Positions 47,272 to 58,810 of a stretch of DNA of 64,000 nucleotides are shown here, piece by piece (position 1 is the first letter of the stretch; each line of letters opens with the position of its first letter). The notes under the pieces are model-generated. The model did no database searches. It was not told the DNA's origin and worked only from the letters and a program-made list of their open reading frames with translations. The position numbers were made by a program, and so were the translations under genes. Source of the stretch: Cannabis sativa (Eukaryota; Streptophyta; Magnoliopsida; Rosales; Cannabaceae). The stretch spans positions 34,399,660-34,463,659 of the forward strand of contig NC_083601.1 in NCBI RefSeq assembly GCF_029168945.1. The letters are read 5' to 3'.

Positions 47272-49606
47272 TCATCTTCCACGGGGCTGTTGTTTTGCAG
47301 GAGTCAGCTTCCGAAATGCAGCATGCAGAATCATGGCTATAAAAGATTTTTCATCAGAACACATCATGCAAAGTAGGAGTAAATGAGCAATGTTGAAATG
47401 TATCTTTCAATTACCTGCATAACTGATGCTCAATGCACAGAACAGAGCCATCTGAACATTTGAACCCATTAAAATAATTGCACCAACTGCAAACATGAGA
47501 TGCAACTTAACTTTCAGGAATTATGAATACAGATTGTTATAATAATTATTGGAATTTAAGAACACATAAAAGATCCATTGAATATATAAAGAATTAACAG
47601 AAGTGAAATTTTTTCGACAAGCATATGAATATAACTGGCAAGCGATGGATTTCAATGGAAGGAAGAAAGAGAGAATTCTATTGCCAAGCAGGTGATGCAG
47701 AACAGTAGTGAAAGGAAAATAGATAGGGCAGGCAGAGGCAGAAAGGGTAGAGAAAGAGGAGGGAATAGGAAGAAGAGAGGAATGGAAGGAAAAATTGAAA
47801 TTAGAGAAACAAAGAGGACTCAGTCGCATGTTTAATTCAATTTCAACAACAACAAAATAACTCAGATATGAAATTTAGTGAGTGCACCCTTCCTAATGTG
47901 TGTACTTTACGCCCGTAAAAGATTTTCAGCAGCTAATTTACCGGACAGTAAATTATCTAGATATCTGCTCTTTCTTCTGCAGTTAAAAAGAGCACTACAA
48001 CATTTGCCAGGCTAAGCTATATAATTATCAAACTTAAGCTACTGAAAAAAGAGAGAAAGAAGTGCAAGAAAGATTAAAAATACAGGATAAACACAAAATT
48101 GCAACTAACTCACCACATTGACTAACACGAACCAAACAGAGTCGAGTGAGCGGATATCGATCCAATCTCCATTTCTCGCTGCAGAACTTAAAAACATCCC
48201 ATAGTGCCAAACACGATACTAATCCAAAAAGGGTCATTGGCATCTGGTACCTGCAAGGTTCCCACCAAAAACAAAATTAGAAAAAACAGTGAAAGCCACT
48301 AGACACAAGTGAAAAATTAATGATTCAAAACTACAACTACCTCCCAAAGAAACATCAAAAAGATAGTTAAACGTAAGATGAACATAAAAGTACTTGGTCA
48401 CTATTCTTTTACTAAGGAGGAATTGGTTTGTTGATGGAACCTGGCTTTGAATAAGTTGTCACTGAAAAATGTGAATCACTAATGACTGAGAAGCCTTAGC
48501 TCTATAAAAGATAACAACAATATATGTTGTCTTCATGCAAAATACTAAAGCATTTATTTAGCTTTTCCTTGGCATCAGGGATGGGGCTTGCTCTTAGTTG
48601 GACAGATATAATAGCTACCAGCTTCTTCATTCTGCTGTTTATAAAGGTGCCTCTTCTCATCTACAACTATTTGTACTTCTCCTCAATTCTCTTCAATTCA
48701 AATATGATCACATTAAAAGGAACAGACGGCTACTGCTACATACTTCACCTCAACCCAGCTAACATAAATTGACAGACTTAGAGGGAATGGCATTTTCAGA
48801 AATACCACTACAGATTCAAACTGATACCTAACATAAATTTTGAGATGTCAACAAGTCCATAGTTCCCTTAGACTGAAAAGTTTCCAAATTGATCTTTGAA
48901 TTCCAACCTAGGCTAAAGATAATGGAATTGCAATTACAAAGATTAAACCTATAACAAACACGAACAAGATACCATACATCGTCCAAACACAAAATAACCA
49001 TTACCAAACCTGTCCTATTACTATAAAACCAAATCATTTAACTCAATTCAGTTAGTAATAAAAAAAGAAACAGAAATCACATATTCCCAATTCTTGATTG
49101 AGACCCAAACAAAACCCAATTGTCAATTTAAAAAATAGAGGCAGAACTTACAAAGTACAAGCGAAAAAGAGGATGAAGAGAGAAGCATAGTTGCGTGCGT
49201 AGCGCTTGACGTTCTCGTGAGCCCTCAACCGAGCCTGGGAAGAGGAAGAAGGGAAAGAGTAGGAATTGAAGGAGCCAAGAAAGGCAGTAGTCCAGGAAGG
49301 GGTTTTCCCTGAGAAATCATCGCTTGAGAGCTTGGAGAAAGGGTTGATGGTAAAGAGAGAGAGGAAGGTGACGATGCTAGAGAAGAGCGAGACAAAGACG
49401 CCGGTTGCAGTGGCGGTTGAAGAGATGCTATCTGGGTTGCCTGCGGAGGAGGAGGAGGAGGTGTCAGCGGTGGCGGCGGTGGTGGAAAGGCGGTGGAGGT
49501 CGGAGGTGCGCTGGTCGAGGACTTCGATATAGCCGCTGTCTCGCAGCCAAGACTCGAAAGCTGCCTCGGGGACGCTAAGCGACAATGGGTTGGATGAGAA
49601 GACCAT
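47272..49606 (-). CDS. PRA1H: PRA1 family protein, H clade (prenylated Rab acceptor)
   Basis: Minus-strand exons 49152-49606, 48114-48250, 47415-47486, 47272-47336. Total 729 nt, 242 residues; all introns are GT..AG and in phase. I start at 49606 (MVFSSNPLSLSVP); a Met at 49663 is in frame but gives an unlike extension. The protein has a variable Ser/Ala-rich N-terminal region, the NPFSKLSSDDFSG and HENVKRYARNYASL blocks of the PRA1 domain, hydrophobic segments (ASLFILFFACTLYQMPMTLF, then QMALFCALSISYAAMILHA) and the C-terminus FRKLTPAKQQPRGR. This follows Arabidopsis PRA1.H (AT4G27540, about 241 residues) closely. PRA1 proteins are small membrane proteins of the endomembrane system that bind prenylated Rab GTPases and assist vesicle trafficking. 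It converges on the kinase gene. No lesion seen. Confidence 0.95.
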
Positions 49607-50936
49607 ATTGCTGTTTTCTCTTTTCAACAAATCACTCGGTTTCGCATTCTCACACAACAACACTATCTCCTAATCCTTATTTCAAAATAGAACCATGGAA
49701 TTTGTTCCACCAATACAACAACTTTACAAGAATTATAAAAAAAAAAGCTTAGGTACAGGTACAGCTGCCTAGACCAGCGGCTTCAAGAAAGTAATATTTC
49801 TTTTTTATTTATCTAATATATTCTGAAAAGTGAAAGTCTCCCTCCCAACAACGATGATATAATCAAGATTCGACATGTACGCTGGACAACAACGAATCTA
49901 ATTTTTTTTTTTTTGAAGAATATGTTTGTTATGCAAATGATTATAAGTTAAAAGCTCATCAGAATTTTTTTCAATTCAACTTTAACATTAACATGTACTT
50001 AAATTATATATTTGAATTTGCCTGAAAGTTAAAAATTGAGATTGTTAGAATAAAGGATTTTTATTTAATTTCATTTAATTTTACTATTTTAGTAATTGTT
50101 TATATACTAAATCATGCTCTACAGATTTTGATATGTAACAAATTATGTCTCTCGAATTTTGACATGTATTAAATTATAGCTCCTGAACTTTTCGATTTTT
50201 TTTTACTAAAATTAGACAAAAAATCCTTAAATTCAATAATCTCAATAGTAAATGTTGAGGGGACATGATTTGATACATGTCAAAGTTCGGAAGAAAAAAA
50301 TCCTAATTAGCCTAAATTAAATTTTTTTGATTAATTAAGACATCTTGAACTTTGATATTTATTAAATAATTTTTTTTTCTAAATTTTAATAAGTATCAAA
50401 TTGTGTCTCCAATCTAAAAAATTCAGGAAATATAATTTAATACATGTTGAAATTAAGAGTATTCATAGAAATTATACTAAGCATAGTAAATAGTTTTTCT
50501 AACAAAGGTATAGTTAATGTGTAAATTTGTGTGTATCACCTATATTTTTTTTGTGTTTTCTAATATGTAAGTCACGTCGTGCTATAAAAAAATTTAGATC
50601 ATATTGTGTCTATGCCAACATTTTTAAAGGATAATTACGATATTTTTATGTCATTCTTAAATGGGTAAATACCATTTTAGATTCTATATTTTATAAATAT
50701 TATCGATTGGACTATCTGTTTTGTTAAATGATAAAATAGACCGTGTATTTTCTAAAATGATAAAAATAGGACCCTAAGTTTAATTTTCAACGACTTTTTT
50801 TTTTTTTTTATATAACTAACTTGAAGACAATTCCTAACACGAACAGATACAGAAAATATAAACAGTTTTGTCATAAAATCTTTAAATCGGATTATTATTA
50901 AATTTTATTTTGACATACCATTTTAAAAAATACAAG
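49607..50936. other. Upstream region of PRA1.H and repeat-rich spacer
   Basis: 49607-49900 should contain the PRA1.H leader and promoter. Beyond this is AT-rich sequence with repeats, ending in the TIR repeat that hosts the retrotransposon. No other gene seen. Confidence 0.5.
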
Positions 50937-50941
50937 ATTCA
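50660..50941. repeat. Left part of TIR repeat split by the Sirevirus
   Basis: The left terminal region (GTAAATACCATTTTAGATTC...CTATCTGTTTTGTTAAATGA) is the inverse of 61920-61985 on the far side of the retrotransposon. The segment 50825-50941 also recurs at 62192 onward. Confidence 0.75.
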
Positions 50942-52163
50942 TGAAATTCCGTATTTTAATATTCCCAGTTTGATTATTTAATTAAATGATTAATTAAATG
51001 CGGAATAATAAAACTGGTACTGAAAACAGTTTTCTGTAGTTACAGAATGCAACTCTGTAACTCCAGAGAAACCCAGAAAAACAAACAGTGCATAAAAGTA
51101 AAAACACACAAGATTTTTGTACGTGGTTTCAACAATCCTTTCAGATTGTTACTAGTCCACGGGGCCACGCCCAGAGATAAGATTCATTAGATCGGTATCA
51201 AAAATACAAAGTAATTGACTTATGCATAAATAGACTCCCTCTTATTGTATGCCGCAAGCTTGATGTATTCCACCTACTAACCGAATCTTGATAAAACTCC
51301 AAGTGCTCGAACTCCCTTCGATCACCTTGAAGAGTGCTTGAATCCTCCCGATTCAAGGCTTAAAGGCTATCTCCCGAAAGCCTATACAACCATCTCCCGA
51401 AGGTTGTGTGCTTGTATCCTCCCGATGCAAGACTTCAAAAGCAATCTCCCGAAAGCTTGTAAATACCCTTCTCCTGAAGGTGCACTGATGTTCTTCTTCG
51501 TTGTAGACTTGAATACAGACTCAAGACAATACAAACAACAAATAAACAGAGTAAGAGTAGAACAACTCTTCTCTACAAATCAAAGACTCTCTTTTCTAAA
51601 GATATGAATGAAATCAAAGATACAAGAGAGGTACCAAGAGAGGTACTAAACAAAGACACTCTTTCCTTAAGATATGAAAGCAATTCTAAGTGTATGAAAG
51701 AGATACAAAACCTAGCTACTATAAGATGTATTTATAATGAATATACATCTCATAGACAGCTTACATTCGGTCTGAACAAGACCTCAACCCACTAGAAACT
51801 TCCCTAAAATAATTCTTCAATCACCAGAATTTCCGTTTCGTACATACGTAATCGTGGGCAGTAACTACAACTTTCCTTTTATAGAAAAGGAAAGTTTAGC
51901 TCCGGTTTTCTCTTCAAGAAACCTGATCTTAGAAAATGGGAAACTCAACACAAGATCAGAATAACAGCTGGTTAGATAAAAAACGAAATGGGTAACCAAA
52001 CTTACCATTTTTACCTTTTTTCCAAAAATAGGAAAGCTAGACAACTTTCCTTTCAAGTTTGAATACACCAAATAGGAAACCATATTAATATATACCAGCC
52101 GAAAATATACAATGAATAATAAAATATTTTTGTCAATTAAATATGCCAAAAATGGAATTAACA
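50942..52163 (-). repeat. 3' LTR of the Sirevirus (left end on this strand)
   Basis: 1222 bp, TGAAATTCCG...GGAATTAACA on this strand. It contains repeated CTCCCGAA(A/G) motifs that read as an identical 89-codon ORF in both LTRs, which is not a gene. Compared with the other LTR, a patch near 51826-51850 shows CAG/CTG replaced by CG. Confidence 0.93.
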
Positions 52164-52500
52164 ATCTCCCCCTTTGGCACTTTGATTGACAAAACATTTT
52201 ATTATGAGAAAACCTGCATCAAGTGTTAGAAACCAAAGCAAATAGCTTTTTAAAGATACAAGAGTATAGAAAATACTCCCCCTGCATGAAAGCTCTCTAA
52301 CACATAAAACAATTAACTTTTTTTGGACGGAAAAGCTTGCAAACCGAAGAACACAACTTTTTAAATGGAAAAGTGTTAAACCACAAACAACTTTTTAAAC
52401 GGAAAAGTGTTAAACCACAAACAAGCAACTCCCCCTAAAACCAAGGGTCGAGAGTTGTAACAAAGAGTCCAATGGATCCAAAAAATAATACTACTCCCCT
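52164..52500 (-). promoter_or_regulatory. Polypurine tract and PPT-like repeats
   Basis: On the minus strand AAAGGGGGAGAT abuts the LTR (52164-52175). Further AGGGGGAGT copies lie at 52275-52283 and 52428-52436, and AGGGGAGT at 52493-52500. Between them is a 34-bp tandem repeat (52354-52387 and 52388-52421, CAACTTTTTAAAYGGAAAAG). Multiple PPT motifs are a known Sirevirus hallmark. Confidence 0.8.
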
Positions 52501-52568
52501 TTTTTGTCTATCAAGGAGCCAAAGATAACAAAAACAAACATGAACAAAGTCATAAATTCAAATAAACA

Positions 52569-54287
52569 CTAATAAAAAGCAAAAGATAAAAGATTGAACC
52601 ACTTATTCATCATCATTGGGTGGAAGTATTTCATGATGTTGTCCATCTTCCTAAGAAGCAAGGCCTGACTGGTCTCCATTCTTCCCAAACGCAAGTTGAA
52701 TTCTGCCATTTCTGTAGGAGCAGAAGTGGAAGCAGATCCAGCAGCAGGATCATTTGTAAGACCAGGGGAAGCAGACCGAGCCTTTCTTTGAGCAGCTTTT
52801 CCTTGAGGAGGCTTCTCAGGAATTTTGAAAGTGGTTCCAACAGCAGGCATCTCAATTGATTCATTCTCAAGAATCAATTCCTCTTGATCAGATAAAATTT
52901 TATAGATTAAGTGAGGAAAAATGAGATTGAGCCTAGGTTTCTTACCCTTTCGAAGAGAGACAATTTGCTCCCAAATCATGTCAGCCAAATCAATTTTAGC
53001 ACCAATTGAAACTTTATACAAAAAGAAAGCAAGTTCATTTGAAACATTTACCGGATTGGAGCAAGGAAACCAATTGGATAGGGCAAACCTCATGAGAGCA
53101 GCATGTTGATAGGTGAGTTGAGACATATGCATGGTGTCGGAGAGTTCAATTTCATTATCACCAGAGAGATAACCGAACACCTTTTGACGATCAAACTCCA
53201 CATCAGTTGGCTCAATTCCCATAGGCAAATTGAGAGCCTCAGCAACATCCTTCACAGTAAAGGAATACCAGTGTCCTCTGACAAAAACTTTGCCAAACAT
53301 GAAAGAGTCCTCATCGAGAAACTCATCAGTGATGTTAGCATAAAATTCCTTCACAATTCTATCCACATACCCATCAAAACCGATCAAGGTATCTACCCAT
53401 TGTCTTTCTTTCAACATGTTATACACTCCAAAAGGCTTATGAGCAATAACATTAAAATTTTTCTCCACAGTAAAATTCCTATTCTCATAGAATTTCATAT
53501 CTCTAGCATGATCATTATAACAAAAATAATGAGAGTGGGGCTTGAAGTTATCAAGAGAAATACCAGAGGGCCTCTTTCTTTTCTGAGGAAGAACAGGATT
53601 TGTAGAGACAATGGGCCTTTTTCCTTTGTCCTTCTTTGGAACAGCAGGAGGAACTGGAGCAGTTACAGTAGTGATGTGCTCGGTCGGTTCTTCACTCTCG
53701 GATCCAGAATCATCAACAACAGGAAGATCTTTGGGCACAAATTCTTCACTTGAATCGGACAAGCCCTCTGAATCAAGATCCTCCTCACTTTCTTCTGGTT
53801 TAGAATCCGAGGAAGAGACCGAAGGGGGATTCTCCTTGAGATTTTTGCCCTTTGAAGATGAAGAAACCACCTTTTTCCCTTTGGATGCAATTTTAGGTTT
53901 AACCACTTCAGGCTTTGAAGGAGTGGAAACCTTGGACCTTGTTCGAGAACTCACCGTGGGCAAGGTCACCAAAGCTTGGTCGACATTAGGAGCACCATTC
54001 GAAGAAGAGGACTTCGACAATGTGTGATCGGATGAATGGGATTCATCATGATCACCCAACCCAGGTGTTGGAGAAGCAATAGGAGAGGCACCAACAAGAG
54101 GAGATGAGAATTTTGCCACTGATTTTCGAGCTTGGGTCTTCGATTTCTTGGCAGACTTCGTCGGAGCAGAAGACGAACCAAAAGCTCCGGTTGCTGGTGC
54201 AGGCGGCGCAGGCGGAGACACCGGTGAAGCAGACGCAGATCCACGAGTGGGCTTCTTGGATGGTTGAGCATTCTTAGTTTTGGCCAT
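52569..54287 (-). CDS. Env-position ORF of the Sirevirus, 572 codons, intact
   Basis: Uninterrupted ORF between pol and the 3' LTR, same strand as pol. The first 240 residues are low-complexity: Pro/Ala/Ser-rich at the start, basic stretches (KSAKKSKTQARKS), then a Ser/Glu/Asp-rich acidic segment (PEESEEDLDSEGLSDSSEE). From about residue 240 to 460 there is a folded-looking part including WVDTLIGFDGYVDRIVKEFY and FVRGHWYSFTVKDVAEALNL. It resembles the 'putative plant transposon protein' domain (Pfam Transposase_32) found in plant retroelement-associated proteins. A Gln/Ser-rich linker and a short C-terminal helix (FNLRLGRMETSQALLLRKM) follow. I see no signal peptide or clear membrane span, so it is not an obvious envelope protein. 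Its role is unknown. It contrasts with the broken gag-pol upstream. Confidence 0.82.
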   Translation of the reverse strand: MAKTKNAQPSKKPTRGSASASPVSPPAPPAPATGAFGSSSAPTKSAKKSKTQARKSVAKFSSPLVGASPIASPTPGLGDHDESHSSDHTLSKSSSSNGAPNVDQALVTLPTVSSRTRSKVSTPSKPEVVKPKIASKGKKVVSSSSKGKNLKENPPSVSSSDSKPEESEEDLDSEGLSDSSEEFVPKDLPVVDDSGSESEEPTEHITTVTAPVPPAVPKKDKGKRPIVSTNPVLPQKRKRPSGISLDNFKPHSHYFCYNDHARDMKFYENRNFTVEKNFNVIAHKPFGVYNMLKERQWVDTLIGFDGYVDRIVKEFYANITDEFLDEDSFMFGKVFVRGHWYSFTVKDVAEALNLPMGIEPTDVEFDRQKVFGYLSGDNEIELSDTMHMSQLTYQHAALMRFALSNWFPCSNPVNVSNELAFFLYKVSIGAKIDLADMIWEQIVSLRKGKKPRLNLIFPHLIYKILSDQEELILENESIEMPAVGTTFKIPEKPPQGKAAQRKARSASPGLTNDPAAGSASTSAPTEMAEFNLRLGRMETSQALLLRKMDNIMKYFHPMMMNKWFNLLSFAFY

Positions 54288-55770
54288 TTTTTCTTTGAAA
54301 CCCTAGAACACAAACCCTCTTACACTTTGAACAATGTTAGACCTTTGAGAAAAAAATAAAAAGAGAAGAGAGAGAGGTGATCGTGGGATAATGGGAAGTT
54401 GAGAATATATAACTTCCAATTTTAAATGCCCAAATTTAAAAAAACTGAAAAGGAAGGTAACTTCCTTACCTTTGACCCACGTGTGGAGAGAAAAAAAGGA
54501 AACCAAAAAAGATTTTCAAACATAGTCAATGTTTCCTTAAATGGAAAAAGGAAACCAATTATTCCCACAAAATCTAAGAAATAATAACCCCACCAAATCC
54601 GAAAATGCCACCAACAAGGAAACCAAAAATAAAATTAATTATTTAAGAACAAGTTTCCTATATACACCAAAAAGACCAAATCTCCACAAATAAAGGAAAC
54701 ATTGTAAATAAATAAATGCAATTAAAACATGTTTCCATAAAATAAAAAAAATAAAAGAAAAAATATATACAAGGATTCGAAAATGAATTCGAAAAAAAAT
54801 ATGCCCCCCTTTTTCTTTTATTTTTTTAAAAAAATGCCCCCCAAAGAAAAATTGCAAATAATGAGCAAGAGAACACACCAAGACACAAAAGCACTAATCA
54901 CCACTTAAGAGCAAAAATTGTGTCTAAGAACAAAATGAAACATAACAAAAAAATAACAAAATTTTTAACAAAGCTCACTTGACAACTCGATCACGAACCT
55001 TTTTTTTTTTTTTTTATTTTTTTGATTAAAAGACAGAAAAATAAAATAACCTTGATATTTTTGCAACTAGAATTCACAATGTCCATTTGTCTTTGACCCT
55101 GATGAAAAAATCAAACTCATAAGAATAATCAGAAATTATTTTATCAAACTAATGAAGTAATAGAATGAGGTCATACAGGTTCACAGGAAAAATTGACTCC
55201 ATCACCAAGAATATTAAAGTACATCAAACAGTATGTAATAGCTTTATAACACCATTTTCGAGAATAAACAAATTTTACCACAAACTGTGTCAAGCATTAG
55301 TGTGTGAAAGTGTAAGCTGGGAACATTGCCCAATTTGTCAAAAAGACTTTTTCTGATAAATTGTACCCATAGGAGACGCTGTCACACTACCTCAATGGTA
55401 GCCCTTTTCAATGGTAGCGTATCTTCTACATAACTCCTAATTACATAGTTCCAACTTACTCAGAGATGGCTTTCACACATTGAGATAGGTAGCTCTATTC
55501 ATCCAATGGAGCTTGAACACACAGTTTTTTTTTTTGAACAACATCATTCGAAAATGGTAGCTTACATAACACTGTTTGATGAACCTGAATATTCCTGTGA
55601 GGAGTGGACAATTTTCCTGGCAAACCTGTATGACATCATAATATTACAACATTAGCAATAAAATAATGACTGAAATTCTTATAAGGTTGAAATTTTCTTC
55701 TAGGACAAAGACAAGACATTATGAACTCTAAGACAACTCAAATATCAAGGACTATGGAAAAATAAAAGCA
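54288..55770. other. Spacer between pol and the env-position ORF
   Basis: AT-rich, about 1.5 kb, with purine-rich runs on the minus strand (GGGGGGC near 54804 and 54836) and poly-T at 55002-55015. It may carry the leader of a subgenomic transcript for the downstream ORF. No ORF here is convincing. Confidence 0.5.
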
Positions 55771-58700
55771 TTAAACAGTACAAACCCCTAAGGATTTCCT
55801 TAGAGAAATAAATCGGACCGAGTCAAGAGCTTTAGTAAAAATATCTGCAATTTGTTTGCTAGTGTCAACATATTCTAAGACAAGAATTTTATTTTCCACA
55901 AGCTCTCTAATAAAGTGATGACGAATGTCTATGTGCTTAGTGCGAGAGTGTTGAACAGGATTCTTAGAAATGTTTATAGCACTAGTGTTATCACGAAATA
56001 TGGTTAAAGTTTTCAAATCAAACCCATAATCTGCCATCATTTGTTTCATCCATAACAATTGGGTACAACAACTACCCGCAAAGAATGTACTCGGCCTGCT
56101 TGTGGACGGAGAGATTGAGTTTTGCTTCTTGCTATGCCAAGAAACCAAATTGTTTCCAAGATAGAAACATCCACCACTAGTACTTTTTCTATCATCAGCA
56201 TTACCTGCCCAATCAGCATCACTAAAGCAAACAAGGTTAGAATTAGTGTCTTTTGAAAACCAAATCCCAAAATCAATAGTGCTATAACGAATGATTCTTT
56301 TCACAGCAGAAAGATGGGATTCCATGGGATTAGCCTGATAACGTGCACAAACACCAACACTATAGCAAATGTCAGGACGACTAGCAGTAAGATAAAGCAA
56401 ACTTCCTATCATACTTCGATACAAAGTTTGATCTACCTTTACTCCTTGTTCATCTTTGCTTAATTTCAAAGTTGTGCTCATGGGAGTGTTGGTATGTTTG
56501 GCTTTCTCAAGGCCAAACTTTTTCACCAAATTCTTTGCATACTTGCTTTGAGTGACAAAAGTTCCCTCATCTGATTGCTTCACTTGAAGACCGAGAAAAT
56601 AAGTGAGTTCACCTACCATACTCATTTCGAACTCCTTTTGCATTTGGGAAACAAAAACCTGCACTTCAGAGTTAGAGGTAGAGCCAAACACAATATCATC
56701 AACATATATTTGAGCAACAATCACATCAGAATTAATGTTTTTGATGAAAAGTGTTTTATCAACATTTCCTCTCTTGTAATCATGAGAAAGCAAGAATTCA
56801 GTTAGACGCTCATACCAAGCACGTGGTGCTTGTTTTAGACCATACAATGCCTTGTCTAACTTATAAACATGATCAGAAAATGTGGATCCTCAAACCCTTT
56901 AGGTTGTTCCACATACACTTCTTCTTTTAACGACCCATTCAAAAAGCGGATTTGACATCCATTTGATACAATTTAATACCAAGAATGCAAGCTATGGAAA
57001 GAAGTAACTCGATCGATTCCGGTCTAGCTACTGGAGCAAATGTTTCATCAAAGTCAACACCCTCAACTTGAGTGTATCCTTGGGCAACCAACCTTGCCTT
57101 GTTTCGAATGATAGTGCCAAACTCATCACTCTTATTTTTGAAGATCCACTTGGTTCCAATGATGTTCACAAATGGTGGTCTTGGAATCATTTTCCAGACT
57201 TTGTTTCGAACAAACTGATGAAGCTCATCCTGCATAGCTAAAAACCAATCTTCATCCATTAAAGCTTCTTTTACAGATTTAGGTTCTAAAGAAGAAATAA
57301 AACATAAAAATTGAATTATATTGGCATATTTTCTTCTTGTAACCATGCTCTCATCCAAGTTTCCAAGGATGAGATCCGAAGGATGATTCTTTTTAACCCC
57401 GGAGGATGGTTCCCTTCCGTATTGGATCGTTGATTGAATTTAAAGGATACTCGCATTCTTTTGTTGTTGGATTTTACGTAGCAACGGATTCCCGCACGAT
57501 AACCTCGACGATCGCTTCGAAACTTCGTCGGGTTCCTTTTCCTCGCAGCGAAGCTTTTCAAGCAAATCTTCAATCTGTTCTTCCGTGGAAAACTCGTAAA
57601 AATCTTTTAGATCATCAACAACAACATTAGCGATTCCATAACGAGTTTGGGTTCTCATGTTATACACACGATATGCCCTACTATTTGTGGAATATCCTAA
57701 GAAAACACCTTCATCACTTTTAGAATCAAATTTACCAATGTAATCACGATCTCGTAAAATATAACACTTACATCCGAACACATGAAAGTGACTTACATTT
57801 GGTTTCTTACCTTTCAGATTTCATATGGTGTTTTGTGAGTACTGGGCGCAAGAATACTCGGTGATGGTATAGCAAGCGGTGTTAATGGCTTCGGCCCAAA
57901 GGCGCTTTGTGAGCTTCTTGCTATTCAACATTACTCTAGCCATTTCTGTTAGAGTACGATTCTTTCTTTCAACCACTCCATTTTGTGGAGGAGTTTTAGG
58001 AGCAGAAAATTCATGAGAAATACCGTTAGCTTTACAAAATTCATCATATACGGTATTTTCAAATTCCTTACCATGATCACTCCTAATCCTAACAATTTTG
58101 CCAATGTTACAATCTTTTTCAACTCGTAATTTCAAACACGAGTTTGGAAAGCTTCAAAAGTATCGATTTTTCTCTCAAAAAATCCACCCATGAGAATCGA
58201 GAAAAATCATCAACACAAACAAAAATATACCTTTTACCATTTAAGCTTTCTACCCGGATTGGACCCATTAAGTCCATGTGCAAGAGTTCGAGAACTCTAG
58301 AAGTATTCACATACGGGACACTCTTGTGAGAAATTTTCGATTGCTTACCTAACCGGCATGGACCACATTTTCCCAATGACTCTTTACCTAATTTAGGTAA
58401 TCCTCGAACAATCCCCGAAACAGATAATTTTTTCGCATTTTTAAAGTGAATGTGACCAAGTTTTTCATGCCATAGGTCAGTAACATTTTCAATGACAGAA
58501 TGACAAGTGGCATGCGTAGTGAGAGTATAACAATTATCACTAGATCGCAGCCCTTGTAACACAATTTCATCAAGAATATTATATACGTAGCAATGATTGC
58601 TATCAAAGCTCACAAGATAACCACGATCACAAATCTGACTAATGCTAAGTAGATTAGCTTTTAGTCCTTCAACCAACATGACATTTTTTAGTTTAGGAAG

Positions 58701-58810
58701 CCCTTCGAACTTGAGAGTTCCCATTCCTACGACTTTACCAGTAAGACCGTTACCAAATGTAACTTCTCCACAAGGCATTGGTCTTATGTTCACAAGAAAT
58801 TCTTTTTCAC
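55771..58810 (-). pseudogene. Sirevirus pol: integrase, reverse transcriptase, RNase H, frameshifted
   Basis: Read 3' to 5' on this strand. 58810-58119: protease tail, GAG-pre-integrase (LWHEKLGHIHFKNAKKL) and integrase start (LHMDLMGPIRVES, CVDDFSRFSW). 58135-57821: integrase with RSDHGKEFEN and PPQNGVVERKNRTL. 57781-57440: FGCKCYILRDRD to the linker. 57358-56939: reverse transcriptase start (WIFKNKSDEFGTIIRNKARL, QMDVKSAF). 56847-55771: YGLKQAPRAWYERL, catalytic YVDDI at about 56706, then RNase H (SDADWAGNADDRKSTSGG, KHIDIRHHF). Each join needs one or a few single-base indels, near 58130, 57800, 57350-57560 and 56890-56940. The RNase H block near 56085-56110 also reads out of frame locally. 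Gene order is that of a copia pol; as given it cannot make a full polyprotein. Confidence 0.9.

Noticed and set aside
51338..51607. 89-codon ORF, repeated almost identically at 61082-61351
   Set aside because: The two copies lie at the same place in the two LTRs and run antisense to the element; they are LTR sequence, not genes.
53103..54027. Plus-strand ORFs of 216 and 138 codons
   Set aside because: Both are antisense shadows of the env-position ORF; the minus frame has the sensible composition and start.
52569..54287. Calling the extra Sirevirus ORF a viral envelope protein
   Set aside because: No signal peptide, clear membrane span or cleavage motif is visible; only its position suggests env.
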